In this document: positions 1 to 11,609 of the stretch, in pieces
Numbering within the stretch: the first letter of the stretch is position 1
Layout: every line of letters starts with the position of its first letter
Source of the DNA: Neoarius graeffei
Taxonomy: Eukaryota > Chordata > Actinopteri > Siluriformes > Ariidae
DNA: 64,000 bases
Direction: 5' to 3'
NCBI RefSeq assembly: GCF_027579695.1
Contig: NC_083569.1
Location: 75,064,649 to 75,128,648, forward strand
The notes under the pieces: model-generated
What the model was told of the DNA's origin: nothing
The model's input: only the letters and a program-made list of their open reading frames with translations
Database searches by the model: none
Translations under genes and position numbers: made by a program

Positions 1-656
1 ATTTGGATGGTAAACCTGTTGGTACAGTTAAACGCAGCACATGAATCTTTATTCTCCGCTTTGACCTATCCAATATGGCGGCGAGGATGACGTATGATTC
101 TACGCGGAAGGCGGCGTCTTTAATGGTCCGGAATAAATTGAATGCTACACGTTGATGGATTAATTTGCTCTTCTACGCCCTTTTTGAGGAATGTATTGTA
201 GGACTTAAACCAACATATGAAGAGGTGAGATCGCTCCTTTTTTTTTCCCTATTTTTGCTGGTGGGATTGACTCTGCCCTAAGGGCAGAGTCTCTCTCTCT
301 CTCTCTCTCTCTCACTTTGCACCATTACACAAATATACACAGTGAAAATATTTTGTAAGCACGTTTCATGAACCAAGTTATAGGATTTGTTGACAACTTG
401 CATCGAGTTCGTTACACTTCTACCCGGCGTGAAGCACTCACAGTCATGTGGTTGTGACGTCATCGTAAACAAATCCGTTCTACTCATCCAGATGACTTCG
501 CAACGGCAACGTTGCCAGATCTTTCCATTCTGGAACCCGTTCTCAAAAAGATTGCGTTTTGGGCACCCAAAACGCCAGTGCCGTGTGGATGCCAGGCCTA
601 AACGATAAGCAATTGTATCGGAGTCACCTGAATCCGTTGCCGTGTGGACAGGGCCT
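1..656. mobile_element. hAT-like non-autonomous DNA transposon, right part (cut by window edge)
   Basis: This stretch matches the internal and right-terminal parts of the larger element at 3366-6409. Shared landmarks are the GC-rich 'atggcggcgaggatgacg' block, a (CT)n run at 292-312, and the terminal sequence ending 'gtgtggacagggcct'. Compared with the second copy it lacks about 240 bases of the middle and has no internal tandem duplication and no Tc1 insertion. The left end lies outside the window. No transposase is seen. The superfamily assignment rests on the terminal inverted repeat style only. Confidence 0.6.
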
Positions 657-936
657 CAGACCACCTCCTCTGTTCAGTGATGGTTGTTCCAGGTTGATGA
701 AGATGGCTTCTTTTATACTCCTCTTTCAAACCACTGGTCTTCTCTGACACAGGAGCTCCAGTTCCTCAGGCAAGGACTCTGCAGTCTATCTTCATCTTAA
801 TAACAAAGGGCACTCATTTCAGGACTGCAATGGACGCAATTTAGCCAGAGAAGACCAGTTGTTTGAAAGAGAAGTAAAAGAAGCCATCTTTGTCAACCCA
901 GAACAACCATCACTGAACATAGGAGGTGGTCTGAGA
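655..936. repeat. Inverted duplication, arms of about 90 bp around a 100-bp spacer
   Basis: Bases 655-749 are, read on the other strand, a close copy of 847-936 (landmarks: 'gagaagaccagt', 'gaagccatctt', 'aacaaccatcactgaaca', 'ggaggtggtctgag'). The spacer is 750-846. The arms come from the retroelement fragment described at 750-1325, so part of that fragment was copied in inverted orientation next to itself, exactly at the edge of the hAT-like element. The DNA could form a long hairpin. Confidence 0.8.
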
Positions 937-1325
937 CACCACTTATCTGCCACCTATAATGGCCTTGGCACACTTCCCAGAAAACTGAACACACATCCAC
1001 ACCAAAACTCAGCTGACTTCAATGACTCACATGATCGCAGAGAGAGCCAATGACCCACAGATCACCCTAATGTTTCTCTAGGCTGCTAACACCGTTCACA
1101 CCCGGCCCCCAGTGACCTACACCTACAGGATGACTCAATGACCTAGGTGACCTCAACGACTCTCCTTACGGTTGCTTTTGATCCACGAGAGGATAAATAC
1201 CTGAAACTCCCCACTCGTCAGACAGAACTGAAGAAGCTTTTTGGATGAGAGGTGAAATGTCTTCAAGAATTTCAAGCAATTCCAGTTGCCTTCTGTACCA
1301 ACCATGTTTTTCAAAAGGGTATCTA
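750..1325 (+). mobile_element. 3' fragment of a Penelope-like (GIY-YIG) retroelement
   Basis: An open frame from about 787 to 1053 reads LHLNNKGHSFQD, then AREDQLFEREVKEAIFV, then PSLNIGGGLRHHLSATYN. This closely resembles the C-terminal endonuclease region (KGHSFED / REDRWFERGVKEAIYV type) that I associate with fish Penelope-like elements carrying a GIY-YIG nuclease. Downstream, around 1230-1300, lies the usual 3' tail with 'ttggatgagaggtgaaatgtcttcaag'. No reverse transcriptase precedes it, so only the end is present. The exact retroelement class is from memory; the repetitive nature is firmer. Confidence 0.5.
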
Positions 1326-1474
1326 ACTGATTAGTACAATGCCTTCTCATAAAGCAGTCAGTAATAAAGATAAAGAAAACAAATACATACAAAAAACAGA
1401 GACAGCACACTGCTAAAATGAAAAAAAAAAGTCATAAGACTGACAAATTGATTATATAAATCTAGTTTGACATT

Positions 1475-1835
1475 GGGCAGCATGGTGGTGTAGCGGTTAG
1501 CACTGTTGCCTCACAACAAGGTAGTTCTGGGTTCGAGCCCAGTGGCTGACAAGGGCCTTTCTGTCTGAAGTTTGCATGTTCTCCCCGTGTCTGCATGGAT
1601 TTCCTCCGGGTGCTCTGGTCTCCTCCATAGTCCAAAGACCTGCAGGTTAGGCTAATTGGTGGCTCTAAATTGACTGTCAGTGTGAATGGTTGTTTGTCTC
1701 TGTGTCAGCCCTGTGATAACCTGGCGATTTGTCCAGGGTATATCTTGCCTCTCGCCCATAGTCAGCTGGGATAGGCTCCAGCTTGCCTGTGACCCTGTAC
1801 AGGATAAGCAGTTATGGATAATGGATGGATGGATA
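1475..1835 (+). mobile_element. tRNA-derived SINE (DANA/Mermaid-like), full length
   Basis: The head carries Pol III promoter-like boxes (box A 'tggtggtgtagcggttagc', box B 'gggttcgagccc'), followed by the conserved central domain 'tttgcatgttctccccgtgt' shared by V-SINE type elements. The body ends with the LINE-like 3' part 'tgtccagggtatatc' to 'gataatggatgga'. Imperfect flanking repeats 'gtttgacatt' and 'gtctgacaatgtt' suggest target-site duplication. Diverged relative to the copies at 53265 and 53892, so older. Confidence 0.85.
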
Positions 1836-3365
1836 GTCTGACAATGTTGTGCAGAACTTATAGGTGAAATGGGTGATAGTCTGGTTAAATTTTAATTACT
1901 CATCACCTACAGTCCCGATACTATTTCTGGCTCACCTTGATTGATTATGTAATGCATTGAGTTTGATGGATGTGTTATGGGTGAAACTTGTGTTCCACAA
2001 GGTGATTGGAGATTAAATCAACCAAATATTTGACAAAAAAAAAACTTAACCAAATTAAAACCACATAACGTACTGATATAAACAGCACCTTACATACCTA
2101 CATTGTCATTTTTTCTACATGGAAACACTCAGATATTTTTAGCCTTGCCTGTTGCTCTTGGCAGCAGCAGGAAAATAAATAAACACTGCATTATCTATGG
2201 CTCTAATGAGAACATTTGTATTAAAAGGTTAACATCACCATTGTAGCAAGGTGAAAGTGAGATTCCTGAGACAACTCTAACAACAGGCGCACTCCAGAGG
2301 TCAGTGTGTTACTAAATATACTCCATATAAATCTAATATGTTGAATAATCCTTTCTATAAAAAGAGTAAGCATGGATTAAACTGAATAAAACTGATAACC
2401 GTTTTCACAAGCATTTTTGTGTTTTACTGCCTTGCAGTTACCACAACTTGAGATTCATTGATTTATTATTTTTTTTAAAGTAATCAATAAGGGGTATGAT
2501 GACCTGGACATTGCCACATTTCTATCGCCTACGTTTAGTTCTTATTGTGAAACTCTTTTCTCTGAGTTGTTCAGTTCCTAGTGCACTACTAGGTCACATT
2601 TTTGTGCAAACACAACACGACAGGGGGGCACATACATATGTTTGGAGAACGAAATGTACTTTCCACCACTGAAAGTTTGGACCAAAACTAAAGTTCAAGA
2701 AATCCACAGAAAAGCTCAATCCCTTTTGAGCACATGATTGGAAGCTAGTATGAAAATACTGTGCATAAAAACCACAAGCAACACGTTCTAAACTTTTATA
2801 AATGCTTCGTACCTATTAAATAATTGCAGTGCAACTCCTTTGATACTCAGCAGATATATTTAATGATCTGAAAATGTGAGATCTTACATATTTCAACTAC
2901 TTATTGCTGCACTATTAATAATCAGCAGTCATTAAATTTCAGTATGTGAATGCAAACATGTAATTACTTTGCAATACATTAACATACATTGGATAGAGTG
3001 AGATTTGATTCCCTTACTTTAAAAATGAAAATGCAGCAAAATGCAAACTCCAATCCACAGACCAAACCTTACTAAGGATCCCAACTAACAACGTAAAACT
3101 CCTTATTAAATGAAGACTCCACCATGAAAAACATGATCTTTATAATTAACATTTGATCTTCATTGGAATCCATTATTTTATAATGAAATTCTGAAATTTG
3201 TAACTTTTACTTTTTTTTTAGTTAACTCATTTTAGTTACTTCTTTCGTCAATATGGTCTTTCACTTTCAGCAGTTTTTGACGTTACCCACAAGGCCTTTC
3301 AAATACTGATAGTGGTGCTGGTGCTGCTAACCTCTGTACTTAATGAGACCAGTGTAGTGTCACTT
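1836..3365. other. AT-rich intergenic stretch, nothing recognised
   Basis: No long open frame, no repeat family that I recognise, and no splice-linked coding signal on either strand. Several short A or T runs are present. Confidence 0.6.
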
Positions 3366-3682
3366 TAGGCTACATCCACACGACAACGGCAACGAGATGT
3401 TATTTAAAAATATATCGCGTCCAAATGGGCAACAATCAGTAAAATATCAGGTCCATATGGCAACGCAACGCTTGCTGAAAACGATGCAATACACATGCCA
3501 CACCTCTAGGGGCGCTGTAAGACGGTCCCTTTGGAGACACCAGAACAATAGAAGAAGTAAGGACGCATGCGCATAAACTATTATGCGCGAGACTTCATAT
3601 TAGCCACAAAGTCAGGAAAATCTGTTCGTAAAATTACATTATAATGACCAAATACAATGAAAAGTATTTTTCCAGTCTCACC

Positions 3683-4082
3683 TGTGAAAGGTAATCCCAT
3701 GTGATCTCGTTTGGACGGCAAACCTGTTGGTACAGTTAAACGCAGCTAATCTTTATTCTCCGCTTTGACCTATCCAATATGGCGGCGAGGATGACGTATG
3801 ATTCTACGCGGAAGGCGGCGTCTTTAATGGTCCGGAATAAATTGAATGATACACGTTGATGGATTAATTTGTCGTTTCTCACCTGTGAAAGGTAATCCCA
3901 TGTGATCTCGTTTGGATGGTAAACCTGTTGGTACAGTTAAAGGCAGCACATGAATCTTTATTCTCCGCTTTGACCTATCCAATATGGCGGCGAGGATGAC
4001 GTATGATTCTACGCGGAAGGCGGCGTCTTTAATGGTCCGGAATAAATTGAATGATACACGTTGATGGATTAATTTGCTCCTC
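3683..4082. repeat. Tandem duplication of a ~197-bp unit inside the hAT-like element
   Basis: Two adjacent units both begin 'tcacctgtgaaaggtaatcc' (about 3680 and 3882) and both contain the 'atggcggcgaggatgacg' block and 'gatacacgttgatgg'. They differ at a few sites, for example 'cggcaaacc' versus 'tggtaaacc' and a short deletion in the first unit. Confidence 0.85.
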
Positions 4083-4472
4083 TACACCCTTTTTGAGGAA
4101 TGTATTGTCGGACTTAAACCAGCATCTGAAGAGGTGAGATCGCTCCTTTTTTTCCCTATTTTTGCTGGTGGGATTGACTCTGCCCTAAGGGCAGAGTCTC
4201 TCTCTCTCTCACTTTGCACCATTACACAATAAATATTCACAGTGAAAATATTTCGTAAGCGCGTTTCATGAACCAAGTTATAGGATTTGTTGACAACTCG
4301 CATCGCAATGAGAAGATCATTGGCACTACTGGTGTTAAGAATCAGACCATTTTATAAATGAATATTTTGCTGTAGAGCTGCAGTGTTTGTACAATTGCAT
4401 GTTTTTGCTTCACTATTACTGTCACTATTCTGCTTCTTGCATTACTACTGTGAACTAACACTGAACATAATA

Positions 4473-6077
4473 CAACCCCAATTCCAAAAAAGTTGGGACA
4501 AAGTACAAATTGTAAATAAAAACGGAATGCAATAATTTACAAATCTCAAAAACTGATATTGTATTCACAGTAGAACATAGACAACATATCAAATGTCGAA
4601 AGTGAGACATTTTGAAATTTCATGCCAAATATTGGCTCATTTGAAATTTCATGACAGCAACACATCTCAAAAAAGTTGGGACAGGGGCAATAAGAGGCTG
4701 GAAAAGTTAAAGGTACAAAAAAGGAACAGCTGGAGGACCAAATTGCAACTCATTAGGTCAATTGGCAATAGGTCATTAACATGACTGGGTATAAAAAGAG
4801 CATCTTGGAGTGGCAGCGGCTCTCAGAAGTAAAGATGGGAAGAGGATCACCAATCCCCCTAATTCTGTGCCAACAAATAGTGGAGCAATATCAGAAAGGA
4901 GTTCGACAGTGTAAAATTGCAAAGAGTTTGAACATATCATCATCTACAGTGCATATCATCATCAAAAGATTCAGAGAATCTGGAAGAATCTCTGTGTGTA
5001 AGGGTCAAGGCCGGAAAACCATACTGGGTGCCCGTGATCTTCGGGCCCTTAGACGGCACTGCATCACATACAGGCATGCTTCTGTATTGGAAATCACAAA
5101 ATGGGCTCAGGAATATTTCCAGAGAACATTATCTGTAAACACAATTCACCGTGCCATCCGCCGTTGCCAGCTAAAACTGTATAGTTCAAAGTAGAAGCCT
5201 TATCTAAACATGATCCAGAAGCGCAGACGTCTTCTCTGGGCCAAGGCTCATTTAAAATGGACTGTGGCAAAGTGGAAAACTGTTCTGTGGTCAGACGAAT
5301 CAAAATGTGAAGTTCTTTATGGAAATCAGGGATGCCGTGTCATTCAGACTAAAGAGGAGAAGGACGACCCAAGTTGTTATCAGCGCTCAGTTCAGAAGCC
5401 TGCATCTCTGATGGTATGGGGTTGCATTAGTGCATGTGGCATGGGCAGCTTACACATCTGGAAAGACACCATCAATGCTGAAAGGTATATCCAGGTTCTA
5501 GAGCAACATATACTCCCATCCAGGTGACGTCTCTTTCAGGGAAGACCTTGCATTTTCCAACATGACAATGCCAAACCACATACTGCATCAATTACAGCAT
5601 CATGGCTGCGTAGAAGAAGGGTCCGGGTACTGAACTGGCCAGCCTGCAGTCCAGATCTTTCACCCATAGAAAACATTTGGCGCATCATAAAACGGAAGAT
5701 ACGACAGAAAATACCCAAGACAGTTGGGCAACTAGAATCCTACATTAGACAAGAATGGGTTAACATTCCTATCCCTAAACTTGAGCAACTTGTCTCCTCA
5801 GTCCCCAGACGTTTACAGACTGTTGTAAAGAGAAAAGGGGATGTCTCACAGTGGGAAACATGGCCTTGTCCCAACTTTTTTGAGATGTGTTGTCGTCATG
5901 AAATTTAAAATCACCTAATTTTTCTCTTTAAATGATACATTTTCTCAGTTTAAACATTTGATATGTCATCTATGTTCTATTCTGAATAAAATATGGAATT
6001 TTGAAACTTCCACATCATTGCATTCTGTTTTCATTTACAATTTGTCCTTTGTCCCAACTTTTTTGGAATCGGGGTTG
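4473..6077 (+). mobile_element. Tc1/mariner element, family 1 (copy 1), broken transposase
   Basis: Terminal inverted repeats 'caaccccaattccaaaaaag' and their complement ending 'ggaatcggggttg' are flanked by the TA target duplication (4471-4472, 6078-6079). Here the target lay in a (TAA)n run. The transposase frame starts near 4781 with a helix-turn-helix region ([14 protein letters not shown]) and a DDE catalytic region. It is broken by stops after LKLYSSK and after HILPSR, so this copy cannot make a full transposase. Near-identical copies lie at 35008 (+) and 38699 (-). Confidence 0.93.
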
Positions 6078-6595
6078 TAATAATAATAATAATAATAATA
6101 ATAATATCCAAGCTCGTGTTTCACTCTCACTAGTGCTCTGTAAGGCTTTTTCCTGGTGATATTCGTTACACTTCTACCCGGTGTGAAGCACTCAGTCATG
6201 TGGTTGTGACGTCATCGTAAACAAATCCGTTCTACTCATCCAGATGACTTCGCAACGGCAACGTTGCCAGATCTTTCCACTCTGGAACCCGTTCTCAAAA
6301 AGATTGCGTTTTGGGCACCCAAAACGCCGGTGCCGTGTGGACGCCAGGCCTAAACGATAAGCAATTGTATCGGAGTCACCTGAATCCGTTGCCGTGTGGA
6401 CAGGGCCTTAGTCTTTGAATTGATCCAATGCTCACCTGCTCATCTGTACTCTGTTCTCAAAGAACTAAAGGGCCAAAGCTTCAACATTCACACCAGTACC
6501 ATCAATGCTATTGTGCTAGTCACCTTGCAGATGGCTAATGAGCAGAGACAAGTCTCTGCCATAATGCAGTGCAGCTGTGTCATATAACTGCATTG

Positions 6596-8239
6596 CAGTG
6601 GCGGCTGGTAGTCTTTTAAACGGGGAGGCTGGTCGGTTACGATATTTCCAGATTTTAAAAGAAAAAAACACATCAATTTTGCCCATACTCTTGCCTCTGA
6701 TCTGGCTGATTGTTGGCAGGGTCACAAACTGTGAAATAACAGGTTCTTTTGGCCCATTAGCCTACTGTCCAATATACATGATGGTGGTGTTGGGGGGGGG
6801 GTATTTTAACATTTGATATTTTAAAATTGTGGCATGTTGTTTAAAAACTGATCATTATTGAAAGCAGGTCTTTGTCAGGAACCTCAGCAGTAACAGCAGA
6901 GTGTTCTGGAATAGGCACAAGCACTGACCTTGGGGAGCCAAACATAGAGCTGGGTGCCACACATTTCATTCAATGACACTTTCCCTATATTTTACTTATT
7001 TTGACTGAGAAATGTTTTATTGACAATTTTGATAACCCTTCACTTTTAATCCAGGTCTGTAGTGTGAAATGTTCTCAGCTGTGTTTTTGTTTAAAAATGT
7101 TTTCCAAATTGTAGCTGTGTTTAATTCATATCCAGAAAAATATATATTCCAATATAATATACTCAGCATAAACATTTTAAAATAGATTCTATATTTTTGG
7201 TCCATCCATGACATATTACTAAAGTAGCCTATTTACTGTTGTTGATGTGGGTCACTTGCTGTTAACCAATTCACTTTCTCGTACCAGGAGAGCTGAAAGG
7301 AACGAGTATTATTCCCTACCTTTTTCACCAAGTCAATTTGAGGCGTTGGTCTACCCTGCTCTTTAATTTTTTCCTCGAAAGGAAGACTGGCAAATGGCTT
7401 CGCCAAAATTAAATCAGCAATGCTTGGCATCCGTGTGCAGCTTTCTTGCTAGCTGACTAGCCCCCTCAAGTTCAGTCACTCAAACGAAATTTCTGGAACT
7501 AAGATAGCAAACTTGACAACACTATATTTACACTATTTACAATGAAAATATATACAAACTAAAAAAGCTGGTAGAAACCATATGTAATGAATGAAATCGA
7601 AATGTAAGCTGATCTCTTACAATACACCACAGCACTTGCGAATCCGCATGGGACTGAACTGAGATTCACCGCTGCCTGTCTATATTTGAAACGAGCTGTC
7701 AATCAAAGAAAATATCCGGCCGCTTTCACCAATCACCAGTCTCCCCGCGGAAAGCTTTGCCATGTCCCTCCCACTGTGAGGCTGGGAGTCCGTGGGTGGG
7801 CGTTTTCGCAGTATTTGTCCAATAACCGTCTTGCATTTTGATATTGAAAAGCGCATAGCTCCCAAATGCCATTGAAGTCCACTGAGGCTGGGAGTCCGTG
7901 GGCAGGTGTTTTCGCAGTATTTGTCCAATAATCATCTTGCATTTTGATATTGAAGAGCGCATAGCTCCCAAATGCCACTGAAGTGCACTGAGGCTGGGCT
8001 GCATCGCGCTGTCACGAGGGGGAAAAACTCACGCACACATTAGGCGAACTGGGGAAAGTTATAACGGGATGATTTTGCACTGTAGTTGGGTTGAGCACAT
8101 ATTTCTATGATTCTGGATCTGAAATAGCAATGTTATAAGGTCGGCTATAACATAAGCCTAGCGCAATTCATCCTACACGATGTTCGTCATTTTTAGAGGA
8201 GGCTGAGCCTCCCTCGTTGTCTTAGAGTAATCGCCCGTG
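6596..8239. mobile_element. hAT-type non-autonomous element with perfect 8-bp target duplication
   Basis: The octamer 'ctgcattg' occurs at 6588-6595 and again at 8240-8247, directly flanking the element. The ends 'cagtggcggctggtagtc' and (inverted) 'cacgggcgattactc' are related. An 8-bp duplication and a CAGTGGCGG-type terminus are typical of the hAT superfamily. The 1644-bp interior holds no recognisable transposase; it includes a 106-bp tandem duplication at 7777-7988 and the phrase 'gaggaggctgagcctccct' near the right end. Confidence 0.8.
7777..7988. repeat. Two tandem 106-bp units inside the hAT element
   Basis: Units 7777-7882 and 7883-7988 both start 'tgaggctgggagtccgtggg' and run through 'ttgcattttgatattga' and 'gcgcatagctcccaaatgcc'. 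A partial third start ('tgaggctgggct') follows at 7989. The minus-strand frame is open across both units only because the unit was copied; I do not think it is coding. Confidence 0.9.
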
Positions 8240-8247
8240 CTGCATTG

Positions 8248-8810
8248 CATTCTGGAACTTTGAACCCAACATTTGCTTCTCTACTACTTCTTAATGGAAT
8301 TTCTTATTAATTGGGGGGAAGAAAATCACTGAAATATGGTGCGGGGGAGGAAAGATTATTTGGTTTTAAAGAGCTGACAATAAAACCTCACTATTAATAC
8401 TTATGTTCTCTCCTATCAAATACCATTGTAACTAAAGCTTTTTCCCCCTTTGTGATGTCAGAGCAGCAGGCCCCTGTTAACTTCTCATGGAATAATAAAA
8501 ATACAGAGCAAACCACCAAATATTTAGTGAAAATCGGTACATTCTCTTTGCAAAGCAAGATCAATGCACAAAACTATGGCCTTAAAGTTAAGTCATATCC
8601 ATGAGTGCGAGGCACACCACCCCAGTTTTCAAGAATATGAAACAATCTGGGATGTAGATTAAAGCAAAAGCTTCTAATACGATAAACTCTAAGGTAGGTT
8701 TATCGATTTCAAATTATTTGTAGGAAGAATTTTTAGCCAAGATCAGCACAATGTTAGATGAGGTAAATACTGAGGATTTGGTTTGATTGCTGATGGAGAA
8801 CAAACAAAAA
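8248..8810. other. Intergenic, nothing recognised
   Basis: AT-rich, no long frame and no repeat family recognised on either strand. Confidence 0.5.
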
Positions 8811-9299
8811 AATATCACCCCTATTCAGGGTTTTCTGTACTTCAACTATTTTCTACAATGTAGAACAATACTGAAGACATCAAAACTATGAAGTACCACA
8901 TGGAATTATATGGTAAACAAAAAAAAAAAGTGTAAAATAAAATCTGTTCCATATTTTAGATTCTTCAGGCATAGCCACTGTTTACCTTGGACACTTTACA
9001 CACTATTGGCATCATCATAACCAGCTTCAGGAGGTAGTAACCTGGAATGCTTTTGAATTAACAGGTGTGCCTCGTCAAAAGTTAATTAGTACAATTTCTT
9101 GCTTTCTTAATCCATTTAAGATCAAAGAGTAAATAACCCTATTCCACAACTGTAGTTACATATTACATCAAGAACCACTCCACCAAGTGAAGAGAAACAG
9201 TCCATTATTTTTACACATGAAGGGCCTTCAAATTAATAAAAAGAAAAAAAAACCCCATTGAATTAGAAAGGGTGTCCAAAATTTTGACTGGCATTGTAT
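8811..9299. mobile_element. Decayed Tc1/mariner-derived fragment
   Basis: The right terminus, 'gtccaaaattttgactggca' followed by 'ttgta', read inverted gives a Tc1-type end (ACAATGCCAGTCAAAA). The interior 'ctacaatgtagaacaatact' and 'gaagacatcaaaactatg' matches a Tc1-related repeat common in fishes. The left terminus is not clear and no transposase frame survives. Confidence 0.6.
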
Positions 9300-11609
9300 A
9301 TCTATAATCTCATTTGATAACATGAACACTTCTCAAAGAGTGAATAGTCCATTGAACAAAATTTGCATCTGTCTCAAAGTAAATCTGCAATACACCAGTT
9401 ATTCCCAAATAAAAATATGATTCCATATTAAGCTGTACTTTCTCATTTAAAAAAAAACAGCAATCAAAATATGTGCCACAATAGTGCATTAAAGAACCCT
9501 TCAGTACACACCAGCAGATCTCTTTGCAGTCTTGGACCTCTCCCTGTGTCCAGTTACATCCATTGCTACACACCTTTGGATGATTCAAGCCATTTGAGTA
9601 TTGCCGGCAGCTCCATTCTCTTTGCAGTGCTTTACCGCATCAAGCTCACTCCAAGTTGTGCTTTCCCCCCCCTCCCTCTCCTTAACTCCATCTCAAGTCA
9701 ATAGGGTAAAATTCTGGAGCAGAAGTGTTCACAGCTCCAATTGTGCTTTGTTTGTGCTGCCCATTGTTATGTCTGCAGTCTGTTTACAGATATTTGTGGA
9801 ATACTTCAAGCCTTTAGGCACCTGTTGTGTAACTTGGTTCATGGTCTCATTTCTCATACAGATTATCAACAGATGACTGAATGAATAAAGGCCAACCACC
9901 AGCAATAATCCAAAGTAACCAATAACTGATTAGTGATGGGTGTACTTGTGCAGATATAGACAGTTATATCTATCTACCTACCAACTGAACAGTAAGAGTC
10001 AAGTGATGCCACAAAACATGGACAACCACAAAAACAGGAGGACTTGGACATCTTTAGTGCAAAACCAAAACAGGTGTCCTTAAAGAAACAAAAACACTCC
10101 TACTGCTACAAGGTTATGAAAACCAATATTGCAGTAGTCCATAGACCTTTGCAACTTATACTAAATAGGAGTTGTGTTGACATTGTTGGTCAACTAAATT
10201 CTCACTTTATAACATCTCTTTAAAGCAAACAAACTCACGAGCAGAAAGACAGGCTTCCTGCTAAGAATCACCAAGCAATGACCAACTTGCTGAACAGCCT
10301 AACTGGGAACATTAAGAGCAGAAGAGACAGAGGTGTAATGGATTTAATAACTATAAATAAATGGGGTGGGGGGTGCTATGCAAGAAAGCTGAAAAGACAT
10401 GCAAGATGAAAACCTTCTAGAAGGATGGGGGTAGTGGAGATGATCCAGCATGTACTACCATTTCAGTGAAGCAGACATAGGACAGGCTTGATAAGGGACT
10501 CATTTGCTGAAATGTGCAGAGCTAGCTTGTTGCCATATTTCTAGGAAAATATAAACTGCTTTACAGGATACCACTTTCCTACATTGCAACATGATTAATC
10601 AAAAAGGCCAAAAATGTATTTGTTGAGAACTCCTTAATATATTTTAAAAGAAAAAAAGCCATCATGACAGACTGTGAAAGGCACAAAACCAGGTTGAAGG
10701 TTTAATGCAGTTTAATGTGCAGGGAGGTCGACAACCAAACACCAGCAAAGCAAACAGTTCGAACAAACATATAGGAGATGGAAAACATGACTATGAGAAA
10801 CAAAGACGACAGTCTAAGCATTTGTCAAATCTCTTTAATCCAAACCATTTGAGCAAACAGAAATACCCATGTATGTATACATGGCTTACACACAAGAACC
10901 AGCACAAGGCATTTTTTCTTCATTTCTGTGCTGATAGCATCCATTTGAGAATATAGCAAGCTTAGGGCACTGCACGGGGGGGGGGGGGGGGGGGGGGGGG
11001 AATACAGATCCTGCAAATCTCTGAGAAAGATCAGAATTCAAAAGACTGAAATGCCATTTCATGAGGCTTCATCACACAATAGTAGATTTAATTAAACAAA
11101 CAAACAAAAAAAAAAAACTACAAATATAGACTAGAATGACAAAGTACAAATAAGCTGGTAATTGCTTAGTGACAATGCAGATCCATTAGGATATACATGA
11201 AAGGAAACCATGTCATTTACATTTAAAACAATCAATAAGTATAATTCAGTATTTTGGTCTCCACATATTTACATTAATTTCTTTTCAGCAGATGCATTTT
11301 TCTAAAGCCATGTACAGGGAAGCAGAATACATTCATGGCACAGAGCTGAGCAGTTGAGGGTTAAAGGCACAGTGGCTCTCTGGCAGTCCTGAGATTTGAA
11401 CTTGTTTTCCAAGCGGGAATATCAGAATGTGAAATTCCTAAAGGTAACAAAGATTCCATTTTGAATAAATTTCCAAACTAAGTCATCTATTAGGAAGATG
11501 GACGTAGATGCCAGCCAACACACTCTTTGCACAAACTATCATGCTGTTCATTTCTATCCACAAATAAGTGAAGTGTAAAATGGTGCATACCTCAGATGAA
11601 GGGCTCAGG
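9300..11609. other. Gene-poor stretch between the hAT cluster and the 3' end of the ZP gene
   Basis: No coding exon or repeat family recognised. It includes a poly-G run at 10977-11000. The part just left of 11610 should contain the 3' untranslated region of the minus-strand ZP gene. Small open frames here (for example 9471-9704) lack homology that I can recognise and look random. Confidence 0.5.
10977..11000. repeat. Poly-G tract (24 G)
   Basis: An uninterrupted run of G on the plus strand (C on the minus strand, the sense strand of the ZP gene ending about 600 bp away). Long G runs can form quadruplexes and are often of uncertain length in assemblies. Confidence 0.9.

Larger units (their letters stand above)
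3366..6409. mobile_element. hAT-like non-autonomous DNA transposon carrying a Tc1 insertion
   Basis: The left end 'aggctacatccacacgacaac' and the right end (read inverted) 'aggccctgtccacacggcaac' form imperfect terminal inverted repeats. Length without the Tc1 insertion is about 1.4 kb. Inside are an internal tandem duplication (3683-4082), a (CT)n run near 4197-4210 and a (TAA)n run interrupted by the Tc1 copy at 4473-6077. No transposase of its own is visible. I could not find a clean 8-bp target duplication. Confidence 0.65.

Noticed and set aside
278-487. Frame with an RERERERER run
   Set aside because: Translation of a (CT)n microsatellite within a non-coding transposon.
1477-1560. Possible tRNA gene (box A and box B present)
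   Set aside because: The sequence is the head of a SINE; the same head recurs with SINE bodies throughout the window and no tRNA fold with an acceptor stem follows.
7680-8004. Minus-strand frames with repeated MAFGSYALFNIK-like segments
   Set aside because: They exist only because a 106-bp non-coding unit of a hAT element is duplicated; three overlapping frames are equally open.
9310-9588. 92-residue Cys-rich minus-strand frame
   Set aside because: No homology, overlapping plus-strand frames are equally long, no splice or promoter support.
10977-11000. Poly-G run as part of a coding poly-proline region (PPPPPPPP frame 10825-11016)
   Set aside because: The proline run is only the translation of the C tract; no other coding signal is present.
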